Assembly (NCBI RefSeq): GCF_001642475.1
Contig: NW_019174003.1
Coordinates: forward strand, 101,803-165,802
Length of the DNA stretch: 64,000 nucleotides
Direction of reading: 5' to 3'
Origin: Fonsecaea monophora
Taxonomy: Eukaryota; Ascomycota; Eurotiomycetes; Chaetothyriales; Herpotrichiellaceae
The notes under the pieces were generated by a model. That model had not been told where the DNA came from. It worked only from the letters and a program-made list of their open reading frames with translations, and ran no database searches. The position numbers were made by a program, and so were the translations under genes. This document shows positions 54,602-64,000 of the stretch, in pieces (the stretch's first letter is position 1; each line of letters begins with the position of its first letter).

Positions 54602-57600
54602 GGGGAGGACATTGGGCGAGCAGTCTGCGGTCCCAACTGCTCCCTGGGTGAACGGAGGGTGGCAGGGAAGCGGTCGTGCGTGTAACGACGATTCGCTACG
54701 AATGGTCCGTGAAGGGGGTGAGAGATGAGAAGCGAGCAGAGGAGCAAACGTCGGGTAGTGCTGAGGAGGCCAACGTGCTGGGAACGAGGGTTGGAGCAGG
54801 TACAAGAGCCGGAGGAGGCGGTCAATCTCTGGTGGGACAGGGCACCAAGGAAGGGAGTCGTCCAGCAGACACGTGGAGGAGCGAGAGGCTGAGTGTCGAG
54901 AGAGACGATGATTCGGTGAGCGAGTAGCGTCGTGTTGTCTGTAATGGTTGAGAGGGGTGTAGGGGGGGGGCGTCGATCTCGATGATGGATATATCAGATG
55001 CACGGTGCCTTATGCCAATGGCCTGATGCGTTATGATGCAGAGTACGAGGTATTATCCTGATGTTTCGTGGTATCCATGCAGAAAGTGGTGTCCTTTGCA
55101 TCATATCGGAGTCATTTTGAGCGATGAGTAGATCGTAGTTTTGGTAGAGGTAGTTTGTGGTGGCGGGCAACAAACTTTCCAGGCGGCTCTCTCCTCCGTG
55201 TCTCTACCTGGGCACCCGTAGGTGTTGTCTGGAGCGCTTAGGGACTCTTAGGGACTCATTATTGCCTATCCGCTCCCGGCCACCTCTTGGGCTTGCACCC
55301 AAGAGCTCCCTTCTCCATATTTTTCTCCTCCGCCCAAATTTTCTGTGCGACCATGACGTTGAATCATCGTCAGGCCCAAGGACTTCCCCGTGTAGAACTG
55401 TCCACTCACAGGGAATCTCGTCTCAGCCCACTTTTAGAGGGCGTCAAATGCAATTTCTACTGGTTCTTTTCTATCCGCCATTCGAAATATACTCCCGTAC
55501 CTACAGTATTGCATCCCGAACTTCATCTCCTCGTCCATGTTTGTACAGAATCGCTCTCTCATCACGCTTTCTTCCACGGCTGCATGTCTTCCACACCGTT
55601 CCTTTCTCCAAGAGATTGCCTTGACCCTTTACCCCATCGTCCCAGGGGCCCGCGGCACTTCGATTGACTATGATTTCCTGCACCTTCGCTTCGACCAATC
55701 CTCGCGCTCGGTCGTCGCACGTTGCGCTCACATGCATAAAACACTATGACTGCCGGACAGCGGAACGAGCTCTCCGTCTCCCCCCAGCGATGCTCCATCC
55801 ACCATCGTGAAGCCACGTCGACCGATCCGACACGATGGCACATTTCTCATCTCTCCCTTGGAGCCCGACGTCTGGGCCTTCAGGCTCCGCTGTCCTCAAA
55901 TCCGCGTCCCGAATCAGCCCAGCCAGTCTTTCCAGCTTCGAGCGATTCTCCGCTGTGGGCCCGCCCCTCTGGAAGGACACGAGTACCTGGGAGGGACTTT
56001 ACTTTCTTCTGTCGAGGCGTATAAGACACAAAGAGATAGAATCGTCCACAGATAACTCACCATTGGCATCCCGCGGATGTCGCATGTGGCATTTCAAGCA
56101 CTCTTCTGTGTAAGATATCCTCCGCTTCTATCAGGTGGCAAGCGTTCACAGTCTTGTTTTTCTCTTCCAACCTCAGGTGAAGACGATCAACCAATAAAGC
56201 GAACCCCGAGACGTTCCGTGCCGTGTTTTACTGTACCTATCTGCGCAATTCTCAGTATTCACGGCCAGACTCCTGACACGATAGCCCTGCACTTGCATTA
56301 CCGAACGACGAGACAGCAGTGTCATGCAAAAAGTCGTCTGGACCTCTTTGACGTTTCACAATTTCCCCGATTTCTTGGGGTCACTAGCTCAAGGGATTCG
56401 TTAGAGGTCTGGAGACAATGTTTTGTCAAGGAACACAGCCGCAAGCGGCGGAGGCCAAATGATCAAGATCCAATACAGCAACTTTCTTGCGAAGCTCTTG
56501 AAGTCAGAGTGTTGAGCCCTCCACCAAACCCCTGTCCTCCAAGCAGTTCCTGCCCGAATTTCTCCACCATGTGCCTTCAGACAGCATTCTGGTTCCCTCC
56601 CGGCTGACCAGCTCAAAGTTTGGTATCAGACGAGCGGTAGGTCTAAGCGAAAAACAACATACGTGCCAACTTTTACAGGCGAGGTGGCCGAGGTAAAGTT
56701 TGGAATAGTGATTGTCTGTTCTCCACCCCGGTTCTCCCCATAGACCTGATGTTTGCTCGGCTTAATTTTCAATTAGGTCATTTTTGTTTTTTTGGAGATG
56801 ACTGGACTGGTATAGCAAGGAGGTGAAACATTCCGCCCGCACAAGTAACATATACAGTTGGCGCGGCAGAAACCTCCGAGGATTGCCGTCCGTTTCCCCA
56901 GGATGTTTCTCAGGCCATTGTCATCAGGCGCAAGTGAAACCTTGATTGGTTGTGTGATGGTTGATAATGGGGGATGTTGCTTGATCCCATCACCCCATGA
57001 TACAGCGCCAGTTAAGAGACGTCTCGATGAAGTGCTGAGTGGTATCTCTGACTGACGCGCGAGGTTGGCGAGATCTATACGACTGTGGCGGAACTTCCCG
57101 TACTGTTGGTTCCCGGCCGAAACTTATCAATAATACTTTCAACTTTGATTTGTTGCGATCAGCGAACATTTGCGAAGGCGAAGGAGTACCTTGCACTCCT
57201 CGGTTAGATTTCTGACTGACATTTCCAGGAGCCAGAACGAGGCTGTATTTCGTGGGTGTTGATATACCATCACTGGTCTACCATCTAGAATAGCTTGCCG
57301 ATAAATCGAGTCCGGCTGTTAAGTGACTACATGTGCTCAAATTGCAGTCGTCACATGAATTGTTTCTTCTAAAGACCACGTTTGTAGTCGTCGCCATCGA
57401 TACCCTAGTACAATATCGAAACTCCAGCTGCAAGGCTGAGATTCCAAGCCTAGGGCAAGACTAGTCGTAGTTAGCATTCTCCGGTTCCCTTCACCGCATC
57501 TCGAATTGCAGTTGTCTTTCCCATAAAAAATGTAACGTCCCCATACGCCAGATATCTAGCGAGATGTATGCAGTTCGCTAATTTGCGGAGTAATCGGTCC

Positions 57601-57758
57601 ACAAGCAGGGTAGAGTGAGTGCAGATAAATTCCACTGTGTGGGACATTGTCACGTGGTCACGCGTGTCCAGACGCGTCCTTTGTCATGCGCTTGAGCTCG
57701 GCACCAACTTCGTGACCCCGAACCGCTTACTGTCGCTCACCAAACATTCCATGGAGAC
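54602..57758. other. Long divergent intergenic region, 3.2 kb
   Basis: The largest gap in the window. It should hold the KCS1 leader (the KCS1 frame stays open for 400 bases upstream without ATG), one TACGAGGTA at 55044-55052, and the promoter of the AT-hook gene. Open frames at 55746-56113 (both strands) and 56077-56607 (plus) are 80-176 codons long but show no domain, so I do not call them. A non-coding RNA cannot be excluded. Confidence 0.45.
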
Positions 57759-60350
57759 ATGGATGACGGGATTGTGGTGATGCCTGCTGAAATAGCGGAT
57801 TCGGATGGCGAGTCCGACCTCGCCTCGCCCATCAAACGACCTACCGCCCACAAAGTCGCTCAAGTGAATCCACTACCAGGCCTGACCTCAGACTTTCACA
57901 TCGATTTCAATGAGTACCTGCCTACTCAGAAGCTTTCATCCTCTGCCTCACTACGCCCGGGCGACTTCAACCAATTAGATGGCTCTACGGATGTCATTGT
58001 TGCCCAGACAGCGACACTCTTTGGGGAAATGAAGCCAAAGAAGAGAGCTCACACTGCTTTACACGACGGTCTTGGAGAATTACAACACACGAGACCCAGT
58101 GAGAACCCGAAAGTGAAAAGGTCAAAGACGTATGGCGCAGCATCCAGGTCTCGCACTACTTCTCACAATGACAATTTGTTTGCTCCGCCCCTTGAATATT
58201 CCCCGGAATCTGGGTATTCAGAGTCTACCGATCAGGATGGGAATGCAGCAGTTCAGACAGCGTCGGGCATAGATACTATGTCGCCTCACGTGGGCATGCC
58301 GGTTCTGACCGACACAAGCAACAATTCTGGGGCAATCCCGCTTCTCGAACGACCCTTGGCTGACCCGTCCCACTGTATGACCACTTCGATGGCCTCGATG
58401 GGACAGTATCAATCCATCAACCTAGACTTCCGGGGTGCGGGTCAGGGCCTAGATGTCCACACAAACCCGTTTGGATCGTTGAGCCAGATCTCCTTTTTGG
58501 AAGAACCCAACCAAGCCGGACAGGAAAACCTCGTGAATTTGGTCGAGGTTGTTGAAGCAAGACAAACCCACATTGACGAGAGTCGGGATATCCACGAGCC
58601 ATGGCAAGACGAATCATTGCAAATCTTGTCAGAGTTGTCACCAACAAGGCCGCTGGGGATTGACCGGGCTCGAACTACTCAGACAGATGGAACAGCCTCT
58701 GCGAATGGAGACGGCCTCTTCCAAGTAACTGAGATCACAAACGACATGCCTGCTCCAGCCAGCACTAGGGATATGCCTACAATGTCCATGGAGAAGGACT
58801 CAGTGGCCAGAAAACGCGGACGCAAAGCGAAGAATTCTAGACTGTCCAAATCTCCCGGTCTTGATGTTAATGACGATCCAGACGATATGGGTTTCACAAT
58901 CTTGGCAAACGCGACCAGATCTCGCCGGGGAACAATGGAGTCGTTATCTCAAGCATCTCAAACATCTGCGACAAATGCTTCCAGGAAGCGAAAGAGAAGG
59001 AAATCAAATCACATGGGAGAAGAAGCCGCTACAGGAGATGGCGAGTCGTCCCCCTGGAAACAGCCAACAAGCGACATGATTCTGAGCGACGAAGCCGCGA
59101 TTGGACTTCCAAAAGAAGCATACAAGCCACGACCCAGTCGGTCTCGGTCCAAAATTGTTGTAGAAGACGAGACGGAACAACAGACTACAGAATCTCTCCT
59201 CATCAATCAAACGACAAGCGACCTAAATCTCAGTGATGAGATCATGATCGGGCTACCAAAAGAAGCTTACAAGCCTCGTCCCAGTCGGGCGCGATCCAAG
59301 AAGTTTGTTGACGCGGATGAGACTGTTCTGCTCCCACTGGCAGTTGAAGATGACCATCACACCCCAGCGAAGAGCAACAACAGTGTAGAGCAAGAAACTC
59401 CTACCGTCAGTGCAGCAAAGCCCAGCACAAAGAAAGGTAGAAAGAGTAAAGTCAAGCGTGCGAAGACGTCTGCGGCGGCCTTGCTCAAGAAAACCGACCC
59501 AATGTTAAGCGATGGTGAAGAAGATGTTGTCTGGATGGACACGAAGCCGGCGCCAGTGAAGCTGGATCTGCCACCTGACTTGAAGGCGTTGAAGAAAGAG
59601 TCTGACATCCCGAAAAGCGAGCAAGAGCACGGACTCGGACAAGACGGCGAAGAAGCCGAAGATGCTAAGAGCAACAACATTACCATTGAGATTCCGAACC
59701 CTCCAGAGGTTAAGGACCCTGTAGTGGAGCCTAAGAAACGGGGGAGAAGGCCCAAAAATTTGGGAGATCAACAACAGGAGCAAACGACCACTGAAGGAAA
59801 GGAGGAAGAACGAGAGTCTCATTCAAGCGGTCGTTCACCACTGGTGGAGAAGTCTAGGAACATGCGGACCGGTGTCAGCAACGACTTGGTAGAGAAAGAC
59901 TTGAGAAAGGCACCCACTGTCTCACCCATCACATCTCCCGAACCAGAGGCGGAGCCGGAGGCCGGGAAAGGGGCGGTGTTGGAAGAAGACGACACCGAAG
60001 CTAACACAGGCAGAGGAAAAAAGGCGATCAGCACACCAGCAAAGCCGAAGCCAGCTTCATCGGCGTCGTCTGCAGAAAAGGGACCGACCAAGCACTCTCC
60101 CATCAACCCTCCAAGTTTCAGCGGTTCGGGGAGAAAGACAATCTACCGCGTCGGTCTGTCTCGTAGGCAAAACATCCCGAGCCTCTTGAGGAAGGTGGAC
60201 AGAGACAAGCCGCCGCCGAAGAATGTGGTGAGGAAGGAGAAGGAAAGTAAGAAGAAGAAAGACATGGATGCGGAGAATGAGGGCGAAGAAGGGGGAGGGC
60301 CCGGGGAGATGAGAGGGCCAGATGGAATGCTGATTGAGTGGGAGTTTTAA
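57759..60350 (+). CDS. AT-hook nuclear protein with duplicated LPKEAYKPRPSR motif
   Basis: Intronless 863-residue, mostly disordered, Lys/Ser/Glu-rich protein that I cannot assign to a named family. Three AT-hook-like basic motifs are visible: RKRGRKAKN near 350, KKGRKSKVKR near 556 and KKRGRRPKN near 661, implying binding to the minor groove of AT-rich DNA. Between the first two hooks the block LSDE..IGLPKEAYKPRPSR.RSK occurs twice, exactly 144 bases (48 codons) apart (59075 and 59219). The C-terminal region has a conserved-looking IYRVGLSRRQNIPSLLRKV near 796, then a Lys-rich stretch and an acidic/Gly-rich end. A nuclear, chromatin-related role is inferred from the hooks only. The start at 57759 follows an out-of-frame ATG at 57751. 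Confidence 0.8.
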   Translation: MDDGIVVMPAEIADSDGESDLASPIKRPTAHKVAQVNPLPGLTSDFHIDFNEYLPTQKLSSSASLRPGDFNQLDGSTDVIVAQTATLFGEMKPKKRAHTALHDGLGELQHTRPSENPKVKRSKTYGAASRSRTTSHNDNLFAPPLEYSPESGYSESTDQDGNAAVQTASGIDTMSPHVGMPVLTDTSNNSGAIPLLERPLADPSHCMTTSMASMGQYQSINLDFRGAGQGLDVHTNPFGSLSQISFLEEPNQAGQENLVNLVEVVEARQTHIDESRDIHEPWQDESLQILSELSPTRPLGIDRARTTQTDGTASANGDGLFQVTEITNDMPAPASTRDMPTMSMEKDSVARKRGRKAKNSRLSKSPGLDVNDDPDDMGFTILANATRSRRGTMESLSQASQTSATNASRKRKRRKSNHMGEEAATGDGESSPWKQPTSDMILSDEAAIGLPKEAYKPRPSRSRSKIVVEDETEQQTTESLLINQTTSDLNLSDEIMIGLPKEAYKPRPSRARSKKFVDADETVLLPLAVEDDHHTPAKSNNSVEQETPTVSAAKPSTKKGRKSKVKRAKTSAAALLKKTDPMLSDGEEDVVWMDTKPAPVKLDLPPDLKALKKESDIPKSEQEHGLGQDGEEAEDAKSNNITIEIPNPPEVKDPVVEPKKRGRRPKNLGDQQQEQTTTEGKEEERESHSSGRSPLVEKSRNMRTGVSNDLVEKDLRKAPTVSPITSPEPEAEPEAGKGAVLEEDDTEANTGRGKKAISTPAKPKPASSASSAEKGPTKHSPINPPSFSGSGRKTIYRVGLSRRQNIPSLLRKVDRDKPPPKNVVRKEKESKKKKDMDAENEGEEGGGPGEMRGPDGMLIEWEF

Positions 60351-60987
60351 CCCAGCTGAACGCTCCGGGTGTGGGAGGACTGGAAGTCGCTTCAACCTCG
60401 TTGCGGTATGCTCAGATATGATGATGAGACGGACGTGGACATGACGAAATGCCTGCCCTGTGTTGTGGTTGAGTATATCATGGCCATGGGGATTGGGATG
60501 CGCGACTTACATGCCTGTGCAAAGCAATGGACTGGGTTTAGAGGACAGGAACACAGACACAGACACAGACACTGCGGCTACAGTACAGATGTGTCTGTTC
60601 CTGACCGGCAAAACCGGGTACTACTACGCTATGTTACCTAGGTAGTATATTATTAGTTACTATTAATTTACATGACCATTCTGTGATGCGATGAGACGGG
60701 TGTCAATAAAAAGTAGATATGCATACCACTGCCTTGCTTCACTCATCTTGAAACAGTGCGGTAGATTTCTGGGGGTAATTTGTTTTGTATGGTTTTGCAT
60801 GGTTCGGTTCTCCGCCATTGAGTAATTGTGGTTCTCTCAAACTACCTCCCTAGTAGATAGATGCGTCTGTATCTTGTGTACTCGGTACGAGGTAGAAATG
60901 TCTCGAACCACCAACCAGCTTATGCAGGTACCCCTGGCCCTACGCCGGACTCTGACTCCGCCTCTCCCTCTCTCCCTATCCTTGGCC
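60351..60987. other. Convergent 3' spacer (AT-hook / Zn2Cys6)
   Basis: About 640 bases with a CAGACA repeat (60552-60572) and one TACGAGGTA (60886-60894). No gene supported. Confidence 0.55.
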
Positions 60988-63092
60988 TTATCCCTCTCCC
61001 ATATCCCCTAACTCTACCCCCGCCCCTGGCCTTGATTGTTGTGAGGTAATGCCCTGGTTACGCGGCGACAACAACGCCGGAATCTCATCCCACGGACACG
61101 CCGCCAAGATCCTGCCCAATGAATACCCCCGGCGGTGCAATTCGTCAAAGACGGCGTGACACCACTCAACGATTCGCAGGTGGTGGTGGGGTGTTCCAGC
61201 GGTGGTGGCGGCGCGGGAAAACACGTGTGTCGCGACGCGGAGGGCGAAAAATACGTTTTGCGGACCCATGATGCGCGCGTCGTCGGAGAGGAAGAAGTCC
61301 ATTGACTTGCATATCATGGTTGCGAGGTGGTGGTCTGGGAGGTCTGGAACCTCCGGAGGAGGAGAAGGAGGAGTGGGTGCGGCATCAGTGTCAGTGTCGC
61401 CTCGGTACGACTCTCGCAAGGCAAGGGAGAGGATGCTCGTGCGCAGTAAGAGCAGCATGGTCCAGTAGGAGAGATGGAGCCGGGCGATTTCAAAGGTCGG
61501 AAACTGTAGTGACGTTGTAAACACACTCGGGATAGGCAGATGAAACCGTGCCGACACCGGTCGCTCCCAGTACAGCGCTCCACACCCGGTGTGCTTGCGG
61601 ACCAGTCGCTGGTACCAGGTGTGGAGTTGAGAGTGGAATGTCCACCCTTGCTGGACGAGTGCTGTCCTCTCTGGCACGGCGGCGGCGGCGGCGGCGGTGG
61701 CGGTGGTGGTGGTAGATGCAGTCCTAAGTCGTTCGGCTTTCTCGAGCAGAGTCGCGATTTGAGCCATGATATCCTGTAACCGGTCAAGATCTGACTTGGG
61801 GTGTATCTTCCACGGCACGGTCAGCCAGTCGGGTCGGGCGAGAAAGATCGATTTGCGCGTGGCCAGCGCGTGGGTGATCTGTTGGAAATCGGTACGAAGT
61901 AAGTGAGTGCCTGGGGAGTGGTTTTCACTTTGAAGGGAGGCTAACTTACAGCGGTGGACCTGAATCCCAGGAAGAGTCGATGGCTCGATCCCGTCATATG
62001 GGACTCGGGTCCTCGAAGCTCGACTAACCTGGCCATGCCTTCGACGTGGCTGACCCATCCGCAGGTGTTCTTCCCGGAGACTTCGAGGAGCTGTGAATCC
62101 GGTCAACAATGTACAGTTCTACTCATGACTCCAAAAGCCCCGGTGTCTCCAAGGGATGATGGACGGGGAGAACGGGGGAAAGATTGAGGAGGGCAGAGGA
62201 ACATGGGAGACATGCCTCGAAAATCGACAAGGCCATACAACTGGCCAGAGTCTGCTCCTCCAACAGCAGACTGTGGTGCGAGAGAATGTCCTGGAGTCGA
62301 CGCAGCGCTCTCCCGTAGTTGGCCGTGCCTTCACGTCGGAGCCGCTCGTCGCCGTGTCTGCGACCCAGACAGGAGAGGCTCAATGCCAGGATTGCGAGAT
62401 CGAGCGAGGCGCTGTTTTCCAACGACGACGGGTCGATGGCTTGGAGCCAGGAAACTTGTTGGGTCTTTTGCTCGTTCTGAAGTCTAGTGTCATGTTCTTC
62501 TCCTTCCTCTCCTTCTTCTTTTTTCCTGGGGATGTAGTTGGCGAGAAAGTCGACAAACACCTCTGCAGGCCTGGCGGCGTGTCTTATCCCCTCCATATTT
62601 TGGTCTTGGGGCGTCATCCTCGCGGTCGTTACGGTGGTGCCACCCGTTCCGGAGTCACTGCCCGGCGTGAGCTGGTCAACTGAGCGTGCGTCGCCATCAA
62701 CGGTGATTTGCCGCCTCAAGTCCGTGAGCGAAACCAACGGCTGCGTCCTCGTCAACAACGTCTCGCGGTCCAAGGCGCTCAGATTCTTAAAGTGTCGTTC
62801 CCTCTCATAACCCCCGCAGATACGATTGGTTTTTCGACATCGCGCACACGACGGTCTGTCTCCATCACACTGCTAAGAACCGAACAACACACCTGGCGTA
62901 GGTTGAGGTTAGGTAAGGCGTGTCTTTGATTCGCGCTTCCGAGGGGTTCCTTGTCGGAGTTCCCCTTGCCACAAGGGTGATAGAAAAAAAAAGATAGGGA
63001 ATACTTGTTCGCGGGAAAATGGTGAGACGTACGTGGATCTTGCGTTTCCGGCACGTGTTGCAGCCCTTGGAACTTCCTGCGACTCCAACCAT
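60988..63092 (-). CDS. Zn2Cys6 transcription factor with Fungal_trans_2-type C-terminal domain
   Basis: Fungal binuclear-cluster regulator; target genes unknown. Four exons (63092-63033, 62869-62216, 62090-61950, 61878-60988), all joined in phase 0, give 581 residues. The zinc cluster is split by intron 1: GCNTCRKRKIH in exon 1 and CDGDRPSCARCRKTNRIC in exon 2, together the six Cys with normal spacing. The regulatory part continues with FVDFLANYIP, SLDLAILALSLSCLGRR, CMALSIFE, then LLEVSGKNTCGW and HVEGMARLVELRGP. Intron 2 has a good CACAG acceptor at 62091, but the only donor that keeps the frame and the family pattern (SIFE joined to LLEVSG) is GCATGT at 62215, a GC-AG intron. A poly-Ala/Thr run occurs near residue 345. 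The C terminus is Gly/Glu-rich. Confidence 0.87.
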
Positions 63093-63585
63093 TGCTGGTT
63101 GTGGTAGAGATATGCGGAAAAGACCGGTAGTGTTAGTGTACGAGTAGACTTGATGGTAGTTTGCTCCCATGAGATACTCTGGTTGGGGGAGGTTCGACGC
63201 GTGTAGCTATACCTAGCGATATATGTACGAGGTACCCGCGGATCTTCGGGATGTCAAAGTTAATCCTGGAGCCTGACGACCGGCCTTGATTTTCGTATTA
63301 TTATGCCAAGGACAAATACGAAAAGGAGGCGACGGTGACATTTAACCGCAAGTATCATTCGTAATCGTAATCGTCTGTGGCTTGGTGCTTGGATTATTGG
63401 CATGTTGGGTGAAGGAAGTGGATCTCCAGGTGGATACAAAGATGCATATTACAAGGTAATGGAGAATTACTCCACCATCCACCACATACCAAGCACACGA
63501 AATACTTTCCTGGTAGTAGAGGCATTGAGAATATTCCTGCTGCCTGCATGCCCAAGTCAACCAGTCAATCACCCACAATTATCGC
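63093..63585. other. Promoter side of the Zn2Cys6 gene
   Basis: About 490 bases with a TACGAGGTA at 63226-63234 and the 3' end region of the right-edge membrane protein. No other feature seen. Confidence 0.5.
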
Positions 63586-64000
63586 TCATTCCAAAGCCAT
63601 TTCTCCTTGTTCTTCTGTATAGTCACCCCCTCTCTCCCTTCCCCTTTGCGCCCACTCCTTGATACCAAAAACGGCCAAACACCATGCCATCAAAATAGCC
63701 GTGAGGCCCATCATGACCGAGGCCACTAGCATTGCGTTCAGCTCATTGTCCATCATCGCATCGACCGTGTCTCTGTTCTGTATTCACCGACAAAATATCA
63801 GCATTTGACCATCTTGGGCAGAGTCTTTCCTTACACTGGCCATGAGCATCAGACCTCCGCACATGAGACAAAACGACGTGACGAGCTCGGTTGGTGGTCG
63901 TGACGGTGATCGAGATCTCGCTGGGGCAATGTGGAGGAATAGGTACGTGAGACTCCTCGCTACCGATGCAGCGGTGAGGAAGTTGCCACCTGCGAGCGCG
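63586..64000 (-). CDS. C-terminal part of a fungal integral membrane protein (cut by window edge)
   Basis: Two exons in phase 0: 64000-63835 (continuing beyond the window) and 63777-63586, split by GTAAGG...ATACAG. The visible 118 residues include three hydrophobic stretches: a GGNFLTAASVARSLTYLFL segment, TELVTSFCLMCGGLMLMAS ending at the intron, and MLVASVMMGLTAILMAWCLAVFG. A short charged tail (KEWAQRGRERGGDY) follows and the frame ends in TGA at 63586. The pattern is that of uncharacterised fungal membrane proteins; I do not know a function. The start, total length and topology lie outside the window. Confidence 0.75.

Noticed and set aside
55744..55980. Possible minus-strand exon (SFQRGGPTAENRSKLERLAGL)
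   Set aside because: Looks partly protein-like, but no ATG, splice partner or family was found and the plus strand is open too.
56077..56607. 176-codon plus-strand open frame in the KCS1/AT-hook gap
   Set aside because: Cys/Pro/Ser-rich translation without domain, signal or splice pattern; neighbouring frames on both strands are similarly open.
12187..60645. TACCTAGG octamer seen several times between genes (for example near 12187, 35786, 35982 and 60637)
   Set aside because: Only about twice the number expected by chance for an 8-mer in 64 kb, so not claimed as a motif.

Overview
The window is nuclear DNA of a filamentous ascomycete (Pezizomycotina). Genes are spaced roughly 2-3 kb apart on both strands, with short introns (about 50-130 nt) carrying GTAAGT/GTGAGT-type donors and CTAAC/CTGAC-like branch sites. 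The gene set is fungal: LEU5, a Git3-type GPCR, ATP25, HDA1/Clr3, SND3/PHO88, STE23, SPG1/TEM1, KCS1, a Zn2Cys6 regulator and a Ser/Thr-rich GPI protein. A eurotiomycete-like fungus is plausible, but the sequence alone does not fix the class. I saw no tRNA, rRNA, CRISPR array, bacterial operon or intact transposon.

Layout. 0.5-5 kb: mitochondrial CoA-type carrier and a Git3/Gpr1-type receptor (both -). 5-12 kb: METTL4-like MT-A70 methyltransferase (+), ubiquitin C-terminal hydrolase (+), short ATP25 (-) and an unknown coiled-coil protein (+). 12.6-22 kb: class II histone deacetylase with an Arb2 tail, GAPDH, Pho88/Snd3 and the CFIm25 cleavage factor (all -). 22.4-27.2 kb: a decayed block holding a broken DUR3-like urea transporter gene, half an alpha/beta hydrolase and the C-terminal part of a fungal transcription factor joined together, plus further broken coding remnants. 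27.6-31.1 kb: STE23-type M16 peptidase (-). 33.5-41.7 kb: GPI-anchor-type protein with W-x-D-W repeats, alpha/beta hydrolase and short-chain dehydrogenase (all +), separated by long low-complexity spacers. 42.5-50 kb: SPG1/TEM1 GTPase (-), DUF202 membrane protein (-), MATE transporter (+), isopentenyl-diphosphate isomerase (-). 50.6-64 kb: KCS1 inositol polyphosphate kinase (-), AT-hook protein (+), Zn2Cys6 regulator (-) and the C-terminal end of a membrane protein cut by the window edge (-).

Most genes are ordinary housekeeping and signalling genes and do not form one pathway; there is no secondary-metabolite backbone enzyme. The unusual material is the multi-gene relic at 22.4-27.2 kb, a 9-mer TACGAGGTA (either strand) found at least seven times and only between genes, two separate 14-nt microexons (one encoding the active-site DVHH of the deacetylase), a probable GC-AG intron in the Zn2Cys6 gene, and two unfamiliar proteins with internal repeats (W-x-D-W GPI protein; AT-hook protein with a 48-codon duplication).

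Exon boundaries were read by eye from splice signals and frame continuity, checked by codon arithmetic, and have no transcript support.
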